Shown here: positions 1 to 12,500 of the stretch, one piece after another
How the letters are laid out: each line of letters begins with the position of its first letter
How positions within the stretch are numbered: the stretch's first letter is position 1
Assembly (NCBI GenBank): GCA_022414725.1
Contig: CM039463.1
Coordinates: 23,553,042-23,617,041, forward strand
Source: Microglena sp. YARC
Taxonomy: Eukaryota; Chlorophyta; Chlorophyceae; Chlamydomonadales; Chlamydomonadaceae
Direction of reading: 5' to 3'
DNA: 64,000 nucleotides
Translations under genes and position numbers: made by a program
The notes under the pieces: generated by a model
What the model saw: only the letters and a program-made list of their open reading frames with translations
What the model was told of the DNA's origin: nothing
The model's database searches: none

Positions 1-420
1 AAAAGTGAATGAGTGGTTTGAGAGTTGTGGTGCATGTTTAGGGGGGGGGGGGGAATTTGCATGATGTGTGAGTAACTTTAGCAGGAAATCCAGAATGATG
101 AGTATGAGAGCAATGCTAGGAGTGGTGTGTGTGTGGTGTGTGTGTGTGGGGGGGGTGGGGTGGGGGGGGGGGGTACCATACATCATGTCATCAGTAGAGG
201 TAGGGGTAACATGGGGGTAGGGGTTGGTAGGTGGTGGGTTATGATTTATGACACGAGTGAGTTGAGTAGTGGGTGGGTAGTGAATGGGTAGTGGGTGGTG
301 GTGGTGGGTATTTATGACACGAGTGAGTTGAAGCAATGACGAGACATCAAGTCATCAGAACAAGTGGAAGTATCACAAGCAAGTGCCATCAAGCGGAAGT
401 TTCATCCATATATCATCGGT

Positions 421-1015
421 TAAATATGTAGGTGTTGAACAGGCGTTGAACACCATGAACACCTGTTTAACAACCTGCCGAGGGTACAGGCTGCTGTAGG
501 GCATAGCAAGTGTCATCCAGAGGAAGTATCATCTATGTGATGTACATCACTGGTTAAACATGTATGTGGTTAATAGGTGTTTGACTCCATGGACACCTGT
601 TTAACAACCTGACGAGGGTACCGGCTGCTGCAGGGCATAGCTAGTGTCATCAAGTGGAAGTGTCATTTGTATGATGTACATCATTGGTTAAACATGTAGG
701 TGGTTAATAGGTGTTTGACTCCATGGACACCTGTTTAACAACCTGACGAGGGTACAGGCTGCTGCAGGGCATAGCTAGTGTCATCAAGTGGAAGTGTCAT
801 TTGTATGATGTACATCATTGGTTAAACGTGTAGGTGGTTAATAGGTGTTTGACTCCATGGACACCTGTTTAACAACCTGACGAGGGTACAGGCTGCTGTA
901 GGGCATAGCGAGTGTCATCAAGCGGAAGTGTCATCCATATGATGTACGTCATTAGTTCAACATGCAAAGTGTTGAACAGGTGTTGAACACCATGGACACC
1001 TGTTCAACACTTTCT
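421..1015. repeat. Tandem array, about 120-bp unit, 5 copies
   Basis: Units share TGTACATCATTGGTTAAACA, GACTCCATGGACACCTG and GAGGGTACAGGCTGCTG. The same motifs occur singly in the dispersed repeat at 6.99-7.66 and 60.76-61.33 kb, so the array looks like local amplification of the end of that element. Confidence 0.85.
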
Positions 1016-1456
1016 TCTTAATCTCTTACCCACTTGTAGTCACTTTCACCATAATTACTTTTAGTCTCTTTCACCGTGAGTCCCCCCTGACTCCATCAAG
1101 CCGAGAGCACATTTGGAGTCCAGTAGGGCACCAGGAAAAATATAAAAAATGTAATCATCATAATTAAACCCATAGGCTTTCTGTAAATTAAAAATCTGGA
1201 ATCAAAAAAGTCAGGGAGAGAGACCCACCAGTGCTCTTGTCTTTGACGACACGCCGCCATCCCGTTGCACCGCCATGGCGACACATGGGTCTGGCTAAAC
1301 TATTCAGAACTGCCCCCCCATACCCCCCAGGCATTGCATGCTCTGCAGGGTTCGGGGGGCAGTGCGTCGCACTGGGGTCGCACCGAGTCGCTCGATTAGC
1401 GACGCGTCCGACACAAAAAAACAGTGCGCCCACCAACCCAAGCTTGCAACTCTGAC

Positions 1457-4400
1457 CTCAGCAGGAGACATGTTGGTGACAGCTGCCATCTCGGCCTGCA
1501 GCTGAATGATCTTTGCATCGGTCTCTTTCTTGCTTTCCATCAACTTGTGAATCTGCTCCAAAACCTGCTTGCTCGTCTCGTTCTGAGTCTGCGCAGCTGC
1601 GTATGCCTGGATGTATCTGCGTGTGTTGTGTGTGTTGTGTGTGCTGTGTGTGCTGTGTGTGTTGTGTGTGTTGTATTGTGAATCTGCTCCAACACCTGCT
1701 TGCTCGTCTCGTGCTGAGTCTGCGCAGCCGCGTACGCCTGGATGTATCTGCGTGTATTGTGTGTGTGTTGTATTGTGGGCGTATATGCGTGTGTTGTGTG
1801 CTGTGTGCATGTTGTGGACGCATCTGTGTGTGCTGTGTTGTGGACGTATCTGTGTTGTGTGTGTTGTGTGTGTTGTGTGTGTTGTATTGTGCTGTGTTGT
1901 GGACGTATCTGTGTGTGCTGTGTTGTGGACGTATATGTGTGTTGTGTGTGTTGTATTGTGTTGTGGACGTATCTGTGTGTGCTGGATGTGTTGTGTTGTG
2001 TTGTGGATGTATATGTGTGTGTTGTGTGTGTCCTATTGCGGACGTATCTGCATGTGTTTTGTGTGTTGTGTTGTGTGTGTTGTGGACGTATGTGTGTGTG
2101 TTGTGTGTGTCGTATTGTGGACGTATCTGCATGTGTTGTGTGTGTTGTGTTGTGTGTGTTGTGTTGTGGACGTATCTGTGTAGTGTGTGTCGTATTGTGG
2201 ACATATCTGCATGTGTTGTGTGTGTTGTGTTGTGTATGTTGTGTTGTGTGTGTTGTGTTGTGTGCGTTGTGTTGTGGACGTATCTGTGTGTGTTGTGTGT
2301 GTCGTATTGTGGACGTATCTGCATGTGTTGTGTGTTGCCTGTTGTGAGAGTTTTGTTGTAGACGTACCTGCATGATCTGTGTGACGTGTGTGTTGCGTGT
2401 GTGTTGTGGACGTATCTGCATGTGTTATGTGTGTTGTGTTGAGGACGTATCTGTTTGTGTTGTGTTGTGGACGTCTCTGCGTGTGTTGTGGACGTATCTG
2501 CATCAGCTTATGTGTAAGATGCATCTGCATCAGCATATTTGATGCCTCTTATTGCCCACCTATTTTGGTAGCGTCAGCATTATTCATACATCAGCATTAT
2601 TCAGACATCAGCATTAGTCATACATCAGCATTAGTCATACACGGCAGTATTCATACATCAGCAAAAGCATGTGCATCTCATGCATAAGGTGAATCTAAAT
2701 CGGCATGTTTGATGCACCTTATTGCCCACCTATTTTGGTAGCTTCAGCATTATTCATACATCAGCATTATTCAAATACTTATCATGTTTAAGATGCATCT
2801 GCATAAGCATATTTGACGCATCTTAGTGTGCCCACCTTTTTTGGGTAGCGTCGGCATCATTCTTCATTCGTCGCTGCTGATCTTCAGCATTGATCAGTGC
2901 AACATCCATCTTGCTTTTAAACATCGTGATCTCCTGCATGGTTTGGAAATGGAGGATGGAATCTTTTGAACGTCTTGATCTACTGCAGCTTTTGGAAATG
3001 GAGGCTGGAATCTTTTGAACATCGTGATCTCCTGCAAGTTGGAAATGGAGGATGGAATCTTTTCTGCAGGTTGGAAATGGGGGATGGAATTTTTTGAATA
3101 TCATGATTACCTGCAGGTTTTTGAAATGGAAGATGGGATCTTTTGAACATCGTTTTCTCCTGCATGGTTTGGAAATGGGGGATGGAATCTTTTCAGCAGG
3201 TTGAAAATGGAGGTTGATTTTTTTGAACATTGTGATCTCCTGCATCTTCTGGAAATGGAGGGTGGAATCTTTTGAACATCGTGATCTCATTGAGGATGGA
3301 ATCTTTTGAAAATTGCGATCTCGTGCAGGATGAAAATGGAGGATGGAATCTTTTGAACATCGAGATCTCCGTCAGGTTTTGGAAATGGTGGGTGGCATCT
3401 TTTGAACATCGCGATCGACTGCAGCTTGGAAATGGAGGATGGAATATTTTGAACATCGCGATCTCATGCAGGATGGAAATGGAAGATGGAATATTTTGAA
3501 CATCGTGATCTTGAGCAGGTTGGAAATGGAGAATGGAATCTTTTGAACATCGTGATGTCATGCAGGTTTTTGAAATGTAGGATGACATGTAGGATGAAAT
3601 GTAGGATGAAGTGGAGGATGAAATGTAGGATGACATGTAGGATGACATGTTGGATGAAATGGGGGATGAAGTGGAGGATAAAATGGAGGATGAAATGGAC
3701 GATGAAATGGAGGATGAAGTGGAGGATGAAATAGAGGATGAAGTGGAGGATGAAATGGAGGATGACACAGAGGATGAAATGGAGGATGACATGGAGGATA
3801 AAGTGGAGGATGAAATGGAGGATGAAATGGAGGATGAAATGGAGGATGAAGTGGAGGATGAAATGGAGGATGAAATGGAGGATGACATGGACGATGAAAT
3901 GGAGGATGAAATGGAGGATGAAATGGAGGATGAAATGGAGGATGAAATGGAGGATAAAATGGAGGATGACATGGAGGATGACATGGAGGATGAAATGGAG
4001 GATGACATGGAGGATGAAATGGAGGATGAAATGGAGGATGACATGGAGGATGAAATGGAGGATGAAATGGAGGATGACATGGAGGATGACATGGAGGATG
4101 ACATGGAGGATGACATGGTGGATGACATGGAGGATGAAATGGTGGATGACATGGAGGATGACATGTAGGATGAAATGATGAATGTGGAGGATGAAATGGA
4201 GGATGAAATGGAGGATGAAATGGAGGATGAAATGGACGATGAAATGGAGGATGAAGTGGAGGATGAAATGGAGGATGACATGGAGGATGAAATGGAGGAT
4301 GACATGGAGGATGAAGTGAAGGATGAAATGGAGGATGAAATGGAGGATGAAATGGAGGATGAAATGGAGGATGAAATGGAGGATGAAATGGAGGATGAAA

Positions 4401-5359
4401 TGGAGGATGAAATGGAGGATGACATGGAGGATGAAATGGAGGATGAAATGGAGGATGAAATGGACAATGAAATGGAGGATGACATGGAGGATGAAATGGA
4501 GGATGACATGGAGGATGAAATGGAGGATGAAATGGAGGATGACATGGAGGATGACATGGAGGATGAAATGGAGGATGAAGTGGAGGATGACATGGACGAT
4601 GACATGGAGGATGACATGGAGGATGAAATGGAGGATGGCATGGAGGATGAAATGGTGGATGACATGGAGGATGAAATGGAGGATGAAATGGAGAATGAAA
4701 TGGTGGATGACATGGAGGATGACATGGAGGATGAAATGGTGGATGACATGGAGGATGAAATGGAGGATGAAATGGAGGATGAAATGGAGGATGACAAGGA
4801 GGATGAAATGGAGGATGAAATGGAGGATGACATGGAGGATGAAATGGTGGATGACAAAATGGAGATGAAATGAAATGGAGGATGAAATGGAGGATATGGA
4901 GATGAAATGGAGGATGAAATGGAGGATGACATGGAGGATGACATGGAGGATGAAATGGTGGATGACATGGAGGATGTCTTGGAGGATGAAATGGAGGATG
5001 ACATGGAGGATGACATGGAGGATGACATGGAGGATGACATGGAGGATGAAATGGTGGATGAAATGGAGCCTAGTGGATAATCCGATAGCACCTTCGAGTA
5101 AACAAACGCGTTCAATGGTTACTAGCATGTATATACCAGGCCACATAGTAGAAGGTGGGTGCGCAAGCTAAGTGCACAACCCAACAACATGAATACTCTG
5201 TTTGATTACTTGCTTAGATATGTATGCAGGAATCCAGAGTGTACACAAACACAAGCTGATGTAGTGAAAGACCATCCAGTCCACATCACGAGACTCAATG
5301 ACCCTTCGCAAATCAGGCAGCCACATCTACCATCCAATAATCCAACGCTCGGTGAATTC

Positions 5360-5404
<45 letters not shown>

Positions 5405-5427
5405 GACGTTGCTATGAACGCTTGGCT

Positions 5428-5467
<40 letters not shown>

Positions 5468-6537
5468 CCTAGCTTCAAATCCCGAAACCTTGCCCACAGC
5501 GGAATACCCAATCATTTCCCCCCTAATGCCGCGCTCATTTAGCTTCCCCTTACGCAATGCTTTGTCTAACAACTTTAGGTGCACAACGCAACAGCCTGAA
5601 TACTCTGCACTACTACTTGTATATATATGTGTGTAAGGAATGAATGCAGAGAGTACACAATCACAAGCGATGTATGAATTGTTCAATTGGTTTTTAAACA
5701 CAAGCTATGTGCACAACGCAACAGCCTGCGTACTCTGGTTGACTGCTTGCTTAGAGATGTATGCAGGAATGAATGCGGGGTGTACCCAAACATAAGTGAT
5801 TTCCACTTTTTTTTAACTGTTTTTTGGCGGAGTCCCCCCTTCTGGGGGGCGGTAGCCCCAGATTCAAATCGTTGTCCGTCTGCCTGTCCGTCCGTCCTAC
5901 GACCGAGATGGAGCCTAACACATCAGCCAACTGTCCCATAACAAACTGGCTTTGGTCAGCTCCATTCTGTTTTCACCTGTCGTTCCAATAGCCAACACTC
6001 CCCGTGAATTTTCCGCGTCGCAAGCGAAGTCCTGCATAGGATTTGTTAAGTCTGGGATGTGCTGTTGCTTGACGTCAATTTGACCAAAGAAGGGCAGGTA
6101 GACTTGTCAATGGACCCTCACCTGTAATGCCTTGGTGTAATGCGTTGTTAATGGATCCTCACCTGTAATGCGTTGTCAATAGATCCTCACATGTAGTGCC
6201 TTGGTGTAATGTTTTGTCAATGGATCCTCACCTGTAGTGCCTTGGTGTACTCCTCCATCCGGGCTTTGCTCTTGTCAGCCTCGCTCTGAGCAGAGTGTAG
6301 CTTCATCTCAATTGCTTCTGCCTCCCTTGTCTGGTTCACCACCTTGGACCTGTGCGGTGGTGGTGGAGGTGGTTGTGTGTGTGTGTGTGTGTTTATTTGT
6401 GTGTGAGGGGGGTGGGCACTATGGTACGATATATTGTTTGAGCAGAGTGTAGCTTCAACTCAATGGCCTCTGCCTCCCTTGTATGGTTCACTACCTTGGA
6501 CCTGTGTGTGGTGGTGGTGGTGGTGTGTGTGTGTGGT

Positions 6538-6568
<31 letters not shown>

Positions 6569-9500
6569 GGGGGGGGGAGGCGGGGGGCACTATGGTACGA
6601 TATATCCTCTGAGCAGAGTGTAGCTTCACGTCGATGGCCTCTTACTCCCCTTTCTGGTTCACCACCATGGATCTGAGAAGATTCAGAGGTACATCAGCAG
6701 TACATATGTGACATGTCTAGGGTTTGTCAAGTACGCTATATATATATATATATTATACCAAGATAAACTTTCTTCTTCACATACGACGCTGTCATCACAA
6801 ACAGAAGGTGGCGTGGGGTCAGCATCGTCATCAACCAACTGCTAACCGTCTTACCAGATTGCCCCACGAACGGAAAATCAAAATACAAGCTGTCTGCCTC
6901 ACTCTTCAACAAAGCAAACTTCCATCAGTCCCTACGGCAGCCTTGAGTGCTGATGCTGTAAGCACCGCAACCCAGCACTCATACTATAGCCATATCGGGA
7001 CTCCGAGGCAATCATGTCGCCGCGATTAGAGGCTCTATTCAGCCCAGGGAAGAACTTCAGGGAACGGCAATTGAGGATGGAGCCCTGGGTAGGATGCTAA
7101 AATACGATGTAAACTCCGGAAATTGCTTTGCGTTTGCTTTTGATTTCCACGGAGACATTGGAAGAGAAATAACCAGTTTTGGGCCTGAGGCCCCTAGAGC
7201 TTACCCCCCCCCCCCCCCCCTCCTCCCCCGATGGAGCCCTGGTTAAGTCAAAGCTTACCGGTCCACTGAGAATCCGCAACCCCAGCACTCGGACTATAGC
7301 TATATCGGGACTCCGAGGGAGCGTTCAATTCAGACATGGCTGCACAGTCTAGCTGAGGCACCGTTGTTGCTACCTCTGCCCCCCTCTTGAAAGCGTCGAC
7401 TGTAAATGAGGCTCCCAGACCCGTAGCCATGTGGGACCTCCACCCTTTCTCAATCATGCGGCCGCATGAGTGGATGCCAACTGCCCCTTTCATAATATTT
7501 TTGACTGCTGATGCTGTAAGCACAGCTAGTGCATAGAGCCAGTGCTCCTACTCATAGCAGGGTCCTTTCTACGACAGCCTGCACCCTGTTCAGGATGTTC
7601 AGCAGGTGTTCAGGGTGTTCAAGACCTGTTTATGTACATCATTGGTTAAACATGTACTTGTGGGGACCATATCATATGATGCTGACCGAAGGCGAGTATG
7701 ATATCATATGATGTCATACAAACTGCACCATATGATATTGTAAATAAATGGTAACTTTAGCCTAGTCAGACTGCCGGCATCATATGATATTATATGATGA
7801 CATGATATCATATGATATCATATTGCCATTCTCTGTCCTTATCTCTCCCCCACCTCTCATTATGGCTAAAAGTGGCTCAGAAAAGGCACAGACAAGTTCT
7901 AAGATTGTTTCGCATGACACGGAAAATCGCTTTAGCAGTCACCGGCAGGGAGTTTCGAAAGTAGTGGAGAAAGTAGCTACTCGCAGCCGAATAGAGCTAC
8001 ATTGAACAACTTTTGGGAAGGATCTTGACCGCTGCTATGCTGATAACTCGAGTCATGCGCACTCCAACTACGAGTACAAATTATGGGTGCGGAGATGGTC
8101 GGAATCGTTCAAACGCCTGGACATCTCTAGGACAGATGGAGAGACGGACAGACAGACGGCGGAGAGAGACACGGGAGGAACTTAGGGCTTCAGCCTCGGA
8201 ACCCTGGAGGGTCCAGAGGGGGCTAAAGCGAAAAGGCTGAGAAAAGGATCATACAAGTGGTATCCTCTTCTTACCCACCTCTCATCATGGCTAAAAGTGG
8301 CTCAGAAAGGATCAGAAAAGGATCAGAAGAGGCTCAGAAAAGGATCAGAAAAGGATTAGAAAAGGCTCAGAAGAGGCTCAGAAAAGGATCAGAAAAGGAT
8401 CAGAAAAGGCTCAGAAGAGGACCAGAAAAGAACCAGAAAAGGATCAGAAAAGGATCAGAAGAGGCTCAGAAAAGGACCAGAAAAGGCTGAGAAGAGGCTC
8501 AGAAAAGGATCAGAAAAGGCTGAGAAGAGGATCAGAAAAGGGTCAGAAAAGGATCAGAAAAGGCTAAGAAGAGGCGCAGAAAAGGATCAGAAAAGGCTGA
8601 GAAGAGGCTCAGAAAAGGATCAGAAAAGGATCAGAAAAGGCTGAGAAGAGGCTCAGAAAAGTATCAGAAAAGGCTGAGAAGAGGCTCAGAAAAGGATCAG
8701 AAAAGGCTGAGAAGAGGCTCAGAAAAGGATCAGAAAAGGCTGAGAAGAGGATCAGAAAAGGGCCAGAAAAGGATCAGAAAAGTAGCTCCTCACCCACCTC
8801 TCATCATGGCTAAAAGTGGCTCACAAAAGGATCGTAAAAGGCTCAGAAAAGGCTCAGAAAAGTAGCTCCTCACCCACCTCTCATCATGGCTAAAAGTGGC
8901 TCACAAAAGGATCGTAAAAGGCTCAGAAAAGGCTCAGAAAAGTGGCTCCTCACCCACCTCTCATCATGGCTAAAAGTGGCGAGAGTGGCCTGTGCCATCG
9001 TAGGCACTGCCGCTGCTGCGACTGTTGGCTGGTAGCTGTTGTTATCGAATGTTGTCCTGGCGGGTAGGGTAGGTACCACAGGCATAGGCTCAACCTGCAA
9101 ATCATCAGCAGGGGGTGTGGTGTGTATGTGTGTGGGTGTGGGTGTGGGGGGTCAGGTGGGTATGTGTGGGGTGTGGGTGTGTGTGTGGGGGGGGGGGGAG
9201 AGTGAGGGTAGGTATGTGTGTGTGAGTGGGAGGGTTCAGGGTAGGTATGTGTGTGTGTGCGTGTGTGTGTGTGTGCGTGTGTGTGTGTGGGGGGGGGGGG
9301 GGAGGGGGGGGGGGGGCAGGGTAGGTATGTGTGTATGTATGTGTGTTTGCGATATTTAAAACTTCTGACAATAGGATTGGATTGGAACACAACCTGAGCC
9401 CAACCTTAAATGCAGTCATGTTATCAACAGTGTTTTACATGTCAGCTTTCTGTATGGCAGGTTGAGTAGCTAGTTGGGCTACTAAAGCCTGATTTCAGGA

Positions 9501-12500
9501 TTGTTGCGTGGATATGTGGTAACGATATCAGCTTTCAGGTGCCTAGGTTGCTCAAGGTTTGGATGAAGCTAGGGAGCTGCCTAGAAGCTGCTGCTCGTAG
9601 CTGAAAATATAACAATGATTTATACCGCAGGCACATTTGAAGTCAAATAGGGCACCAGGACACTGCGACCATTACCTTATCATAATCATCATCATCCTTA
9701 TCATCATCATCATTATCAGAATTATAATAAATGTAACCTGGCCTGGGAGTTATCACAAAAATCTTCGCCCACTTTTCCTTACACCCTAAACTTAGTCTGG
9801 CAGGCCTTACCAGACTGGCAGCCGCAGTATTCACCCACTTCCCCTTATACCTTAAACTTAGTCTGGCAGAAATTGAACTTCAATTGAAAATAATTGAACC
9901 TGAATTGGTGGATAAAGACTCTTGCATGAAGCTGGTCATGAATCCTGATTCCTTTTAAGGATATAAATACTGAAAACAATTTATTAACAAACGCGATAAG
10001 AATTGCACAATTCAAGTATCATCCCAGTATATCAGCACAAGCCCTTCCTATAATGGTTGGGCAACTCCCTTAAGCCTATTTGGCCTACCCCTGCACATAC
10101 ACATAATGGCAGGCCTTACCAGACTGGCAGCCGCAGCAGCAGCGGCGTTCTGCGACTGCAGTGACCATTGGCCTGGTGCAGCTGCAGCTGCAGCTCCAGC
10201 CAGCGGGGGGAATTGTCCAGGGGGCAGCTGGGTAGGGGGCCGGACCCCTCGCTTGGCCTGGTCCATGAGGTACAAGCTCTGTACAAATTGGGTGCCGTTC
10301 AGTTGACCAGCCTGGCCTGCCACGGTTGCCCATATGTCTCGCAGAACTGACTTGTCTAAGCCCCATTGCATGAAGAAGCCAAAGCAGTCCTGGCCCTGGA
10401 TACATAAGAAAGACACAACATATGTGAGGAGATGTATCCCGTTTCGATGAATGGCTCAATGGTAGAGCTTGTTGAAACAAGAAGGTGCGGGGTTTGAATC
10501 AGAACTGACTTGTCCAAGCCCCATTGCATGAAGAAGCCAAAGCAGTCCTGGCCCTGGATACACAAGCAAGACACAACATATGTGAGGAGATGTGGGCAGA
10601 ACTGATTTGTCCAAGTCCCATTGCATGAAAAGCAGTCCTGGCCCTGGATACACAAGACACAACATATGTGAGGAGATATGGGTGAATTCACAAGGAAGAC
10701 ACAACATAGAAATGATAACGCCTGGTGGGGCGTGGTATTAAGGGTGCATGGTATTAAGGGATACACAAGCAGGACACAACAAAAATTGGAAATTAGTACG
10801 AGCTGCCACAGGACGTGAGATTGAGGAAACCCTCCCGTTTGCATGCTAGTGTACATACTGGAGAATGGCTACCATTATGGGTTTATTTGGTTTCGCAGAC
10901 CCTCTGTGCCTGAGCTTGGACTACTGCGCGACAGCACGGGGGGAAGTTCTCAACTTCTTCCAAGGCGGCAAGACTGAAATTTAGTGAACCTGGCCAGAGC
11001 TCAAACCCCAGATCTGTCTGATGCTAGGTAATACTTTACCATATAGGCAGAGCTCGTCAAATAGATATCGCATGAGAATCTTCTGACTGTTGTTATTTAT
11101 GAACTAACTGTAACTGCAGATGAAACTGATTAGTTGCAGCCTACCTCTTATTACAGGAGATACTTTTGTGTGTGTGTGAGTGTGTGTGTGTGTGTGTGGG
11201 GGGGGGGGGGGGTGGGGGGGGGAGGGCAGGGGTCGATCATTATAACCATGTAGCCAGAGCTTGATAAGACACAACATATATGAGGAGATGTGGGTGAACA
11301 TCCTCGGGATAGCTCCCAGACCAGGTTAATTTAGGTTTATCGCGATATTAACATCCAGATTTGTCTCTTCAGGTGCACCACAGCACAGGGCTTTTCCCCG
11401 TTGTATACAGCGATCGCTACTTTTGACCACCAGAATAAGGTAACCATAAAGGATATCATCAACATCATCATTAGAAACAACCACCACAGCGCGAGTGGCC
11501 CATGAACCACCTACCGAAACTAGGTTATCCTTGTCAGTGTCCAGCTGCAAGAACATGCCCTGGTAGCGCTGGATATCTGCTGGACTAACTGGGGGGAATT
11601 GGGGGGCAGCAGGAGAAGCAGCACCAAGCCCAGGGGAGCCTTGGGATTGGTAGCTGCCCCCTGTCATCTGTTGGGCGTAGCCCCCAGGCCCCCCCCCAGC
11701 AGCCCCTGTGATTTGAGGAGAGTACTGCTGGCCAGTCCCAGTTAACTGAGAGGAGTATCCTGTGGACTGCGCGGAGTAAGTGGGTTGACCCGTGGGCTGG
11801 GGGGAGTAGCTGGGCAGGCCGAACTGCTGCATGCCCTTGAGCTGAGGCGGAGGCAGAGGGGCACCCATACCAGAGAGGACGACGCGAGCCTTGGCCACAT
11901 CTAATGCGCCGCCATTTTGCTGCGCACGGGAAGTGGGCGCAAGGAGCAAGTCAGTCACTGCTGTTGCCCTAGTATGTTGGAGTTTTTCCTTGTTGTGTGG
12001 GTGTTATTGTGTGGGTGTTGCTGTGTGGGTGATGCTGTGTGGGTGTTGTTGTGTGGGTGTTATTGTGTGGGTGTTGTTGTGAGTGTGTTGTTGTGAGTGT
12101 GTTGCTGTGTGGGTGTTATTGTGTGGGTGTTGCTGTGTGGGTGATGCTGTGTGGGTCTTGTTGTGTGGGTGTTATTGTGTGGGTGTTGTTGTGAGTGTGT
12201 TGTTGTGAGTGTGTTGCTGTGTGGGTGTTATTGTGTGGGTGTTGCTGTGTGGGTGTTATTGTGTGGGTGTTGCTGTGTGGGTGATGCTGTGTGGGTGTTG
12301 TTGTGTGGGTGTTATTGTGTGGGTGTTGTTGTGAGTGTGTTGCTGTGTGGGTGTTATTGTGTGGGTGTTGCTGTGTGGGTGTTATTGTGTGGGTGTTGCT
12401 GTGGGGGTCTTAATGTGCGGGAGTTGTTGTGTGGGTGTTGTTGTGTGGGTGTTATTGTGTGGGTATTATTGTGTGGGTGATATTGTGTGGGTGTTATTGT

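Noticed and set aside
2930..3570. CRISPR-like regularly spaced repeats
   Set aside because: Eukaryotic introns with splice-site copies; spacers are themselves repeats and no cas genes exist.
3193..5115. Very long frames rich in ISSS, ILHF, MEDE or WRMK across 3.2-5.1 kb, on both strands
   Set aside because: The 12-bp minisatellite unit is a multiple of three, so all frames stay open. There is no start context, splice support or family motif.
10442..10500. Functional tRNA gene
   Set aside because: Box-like motifs are present, but the acceptor and anticodon stems do not pair well by eye.
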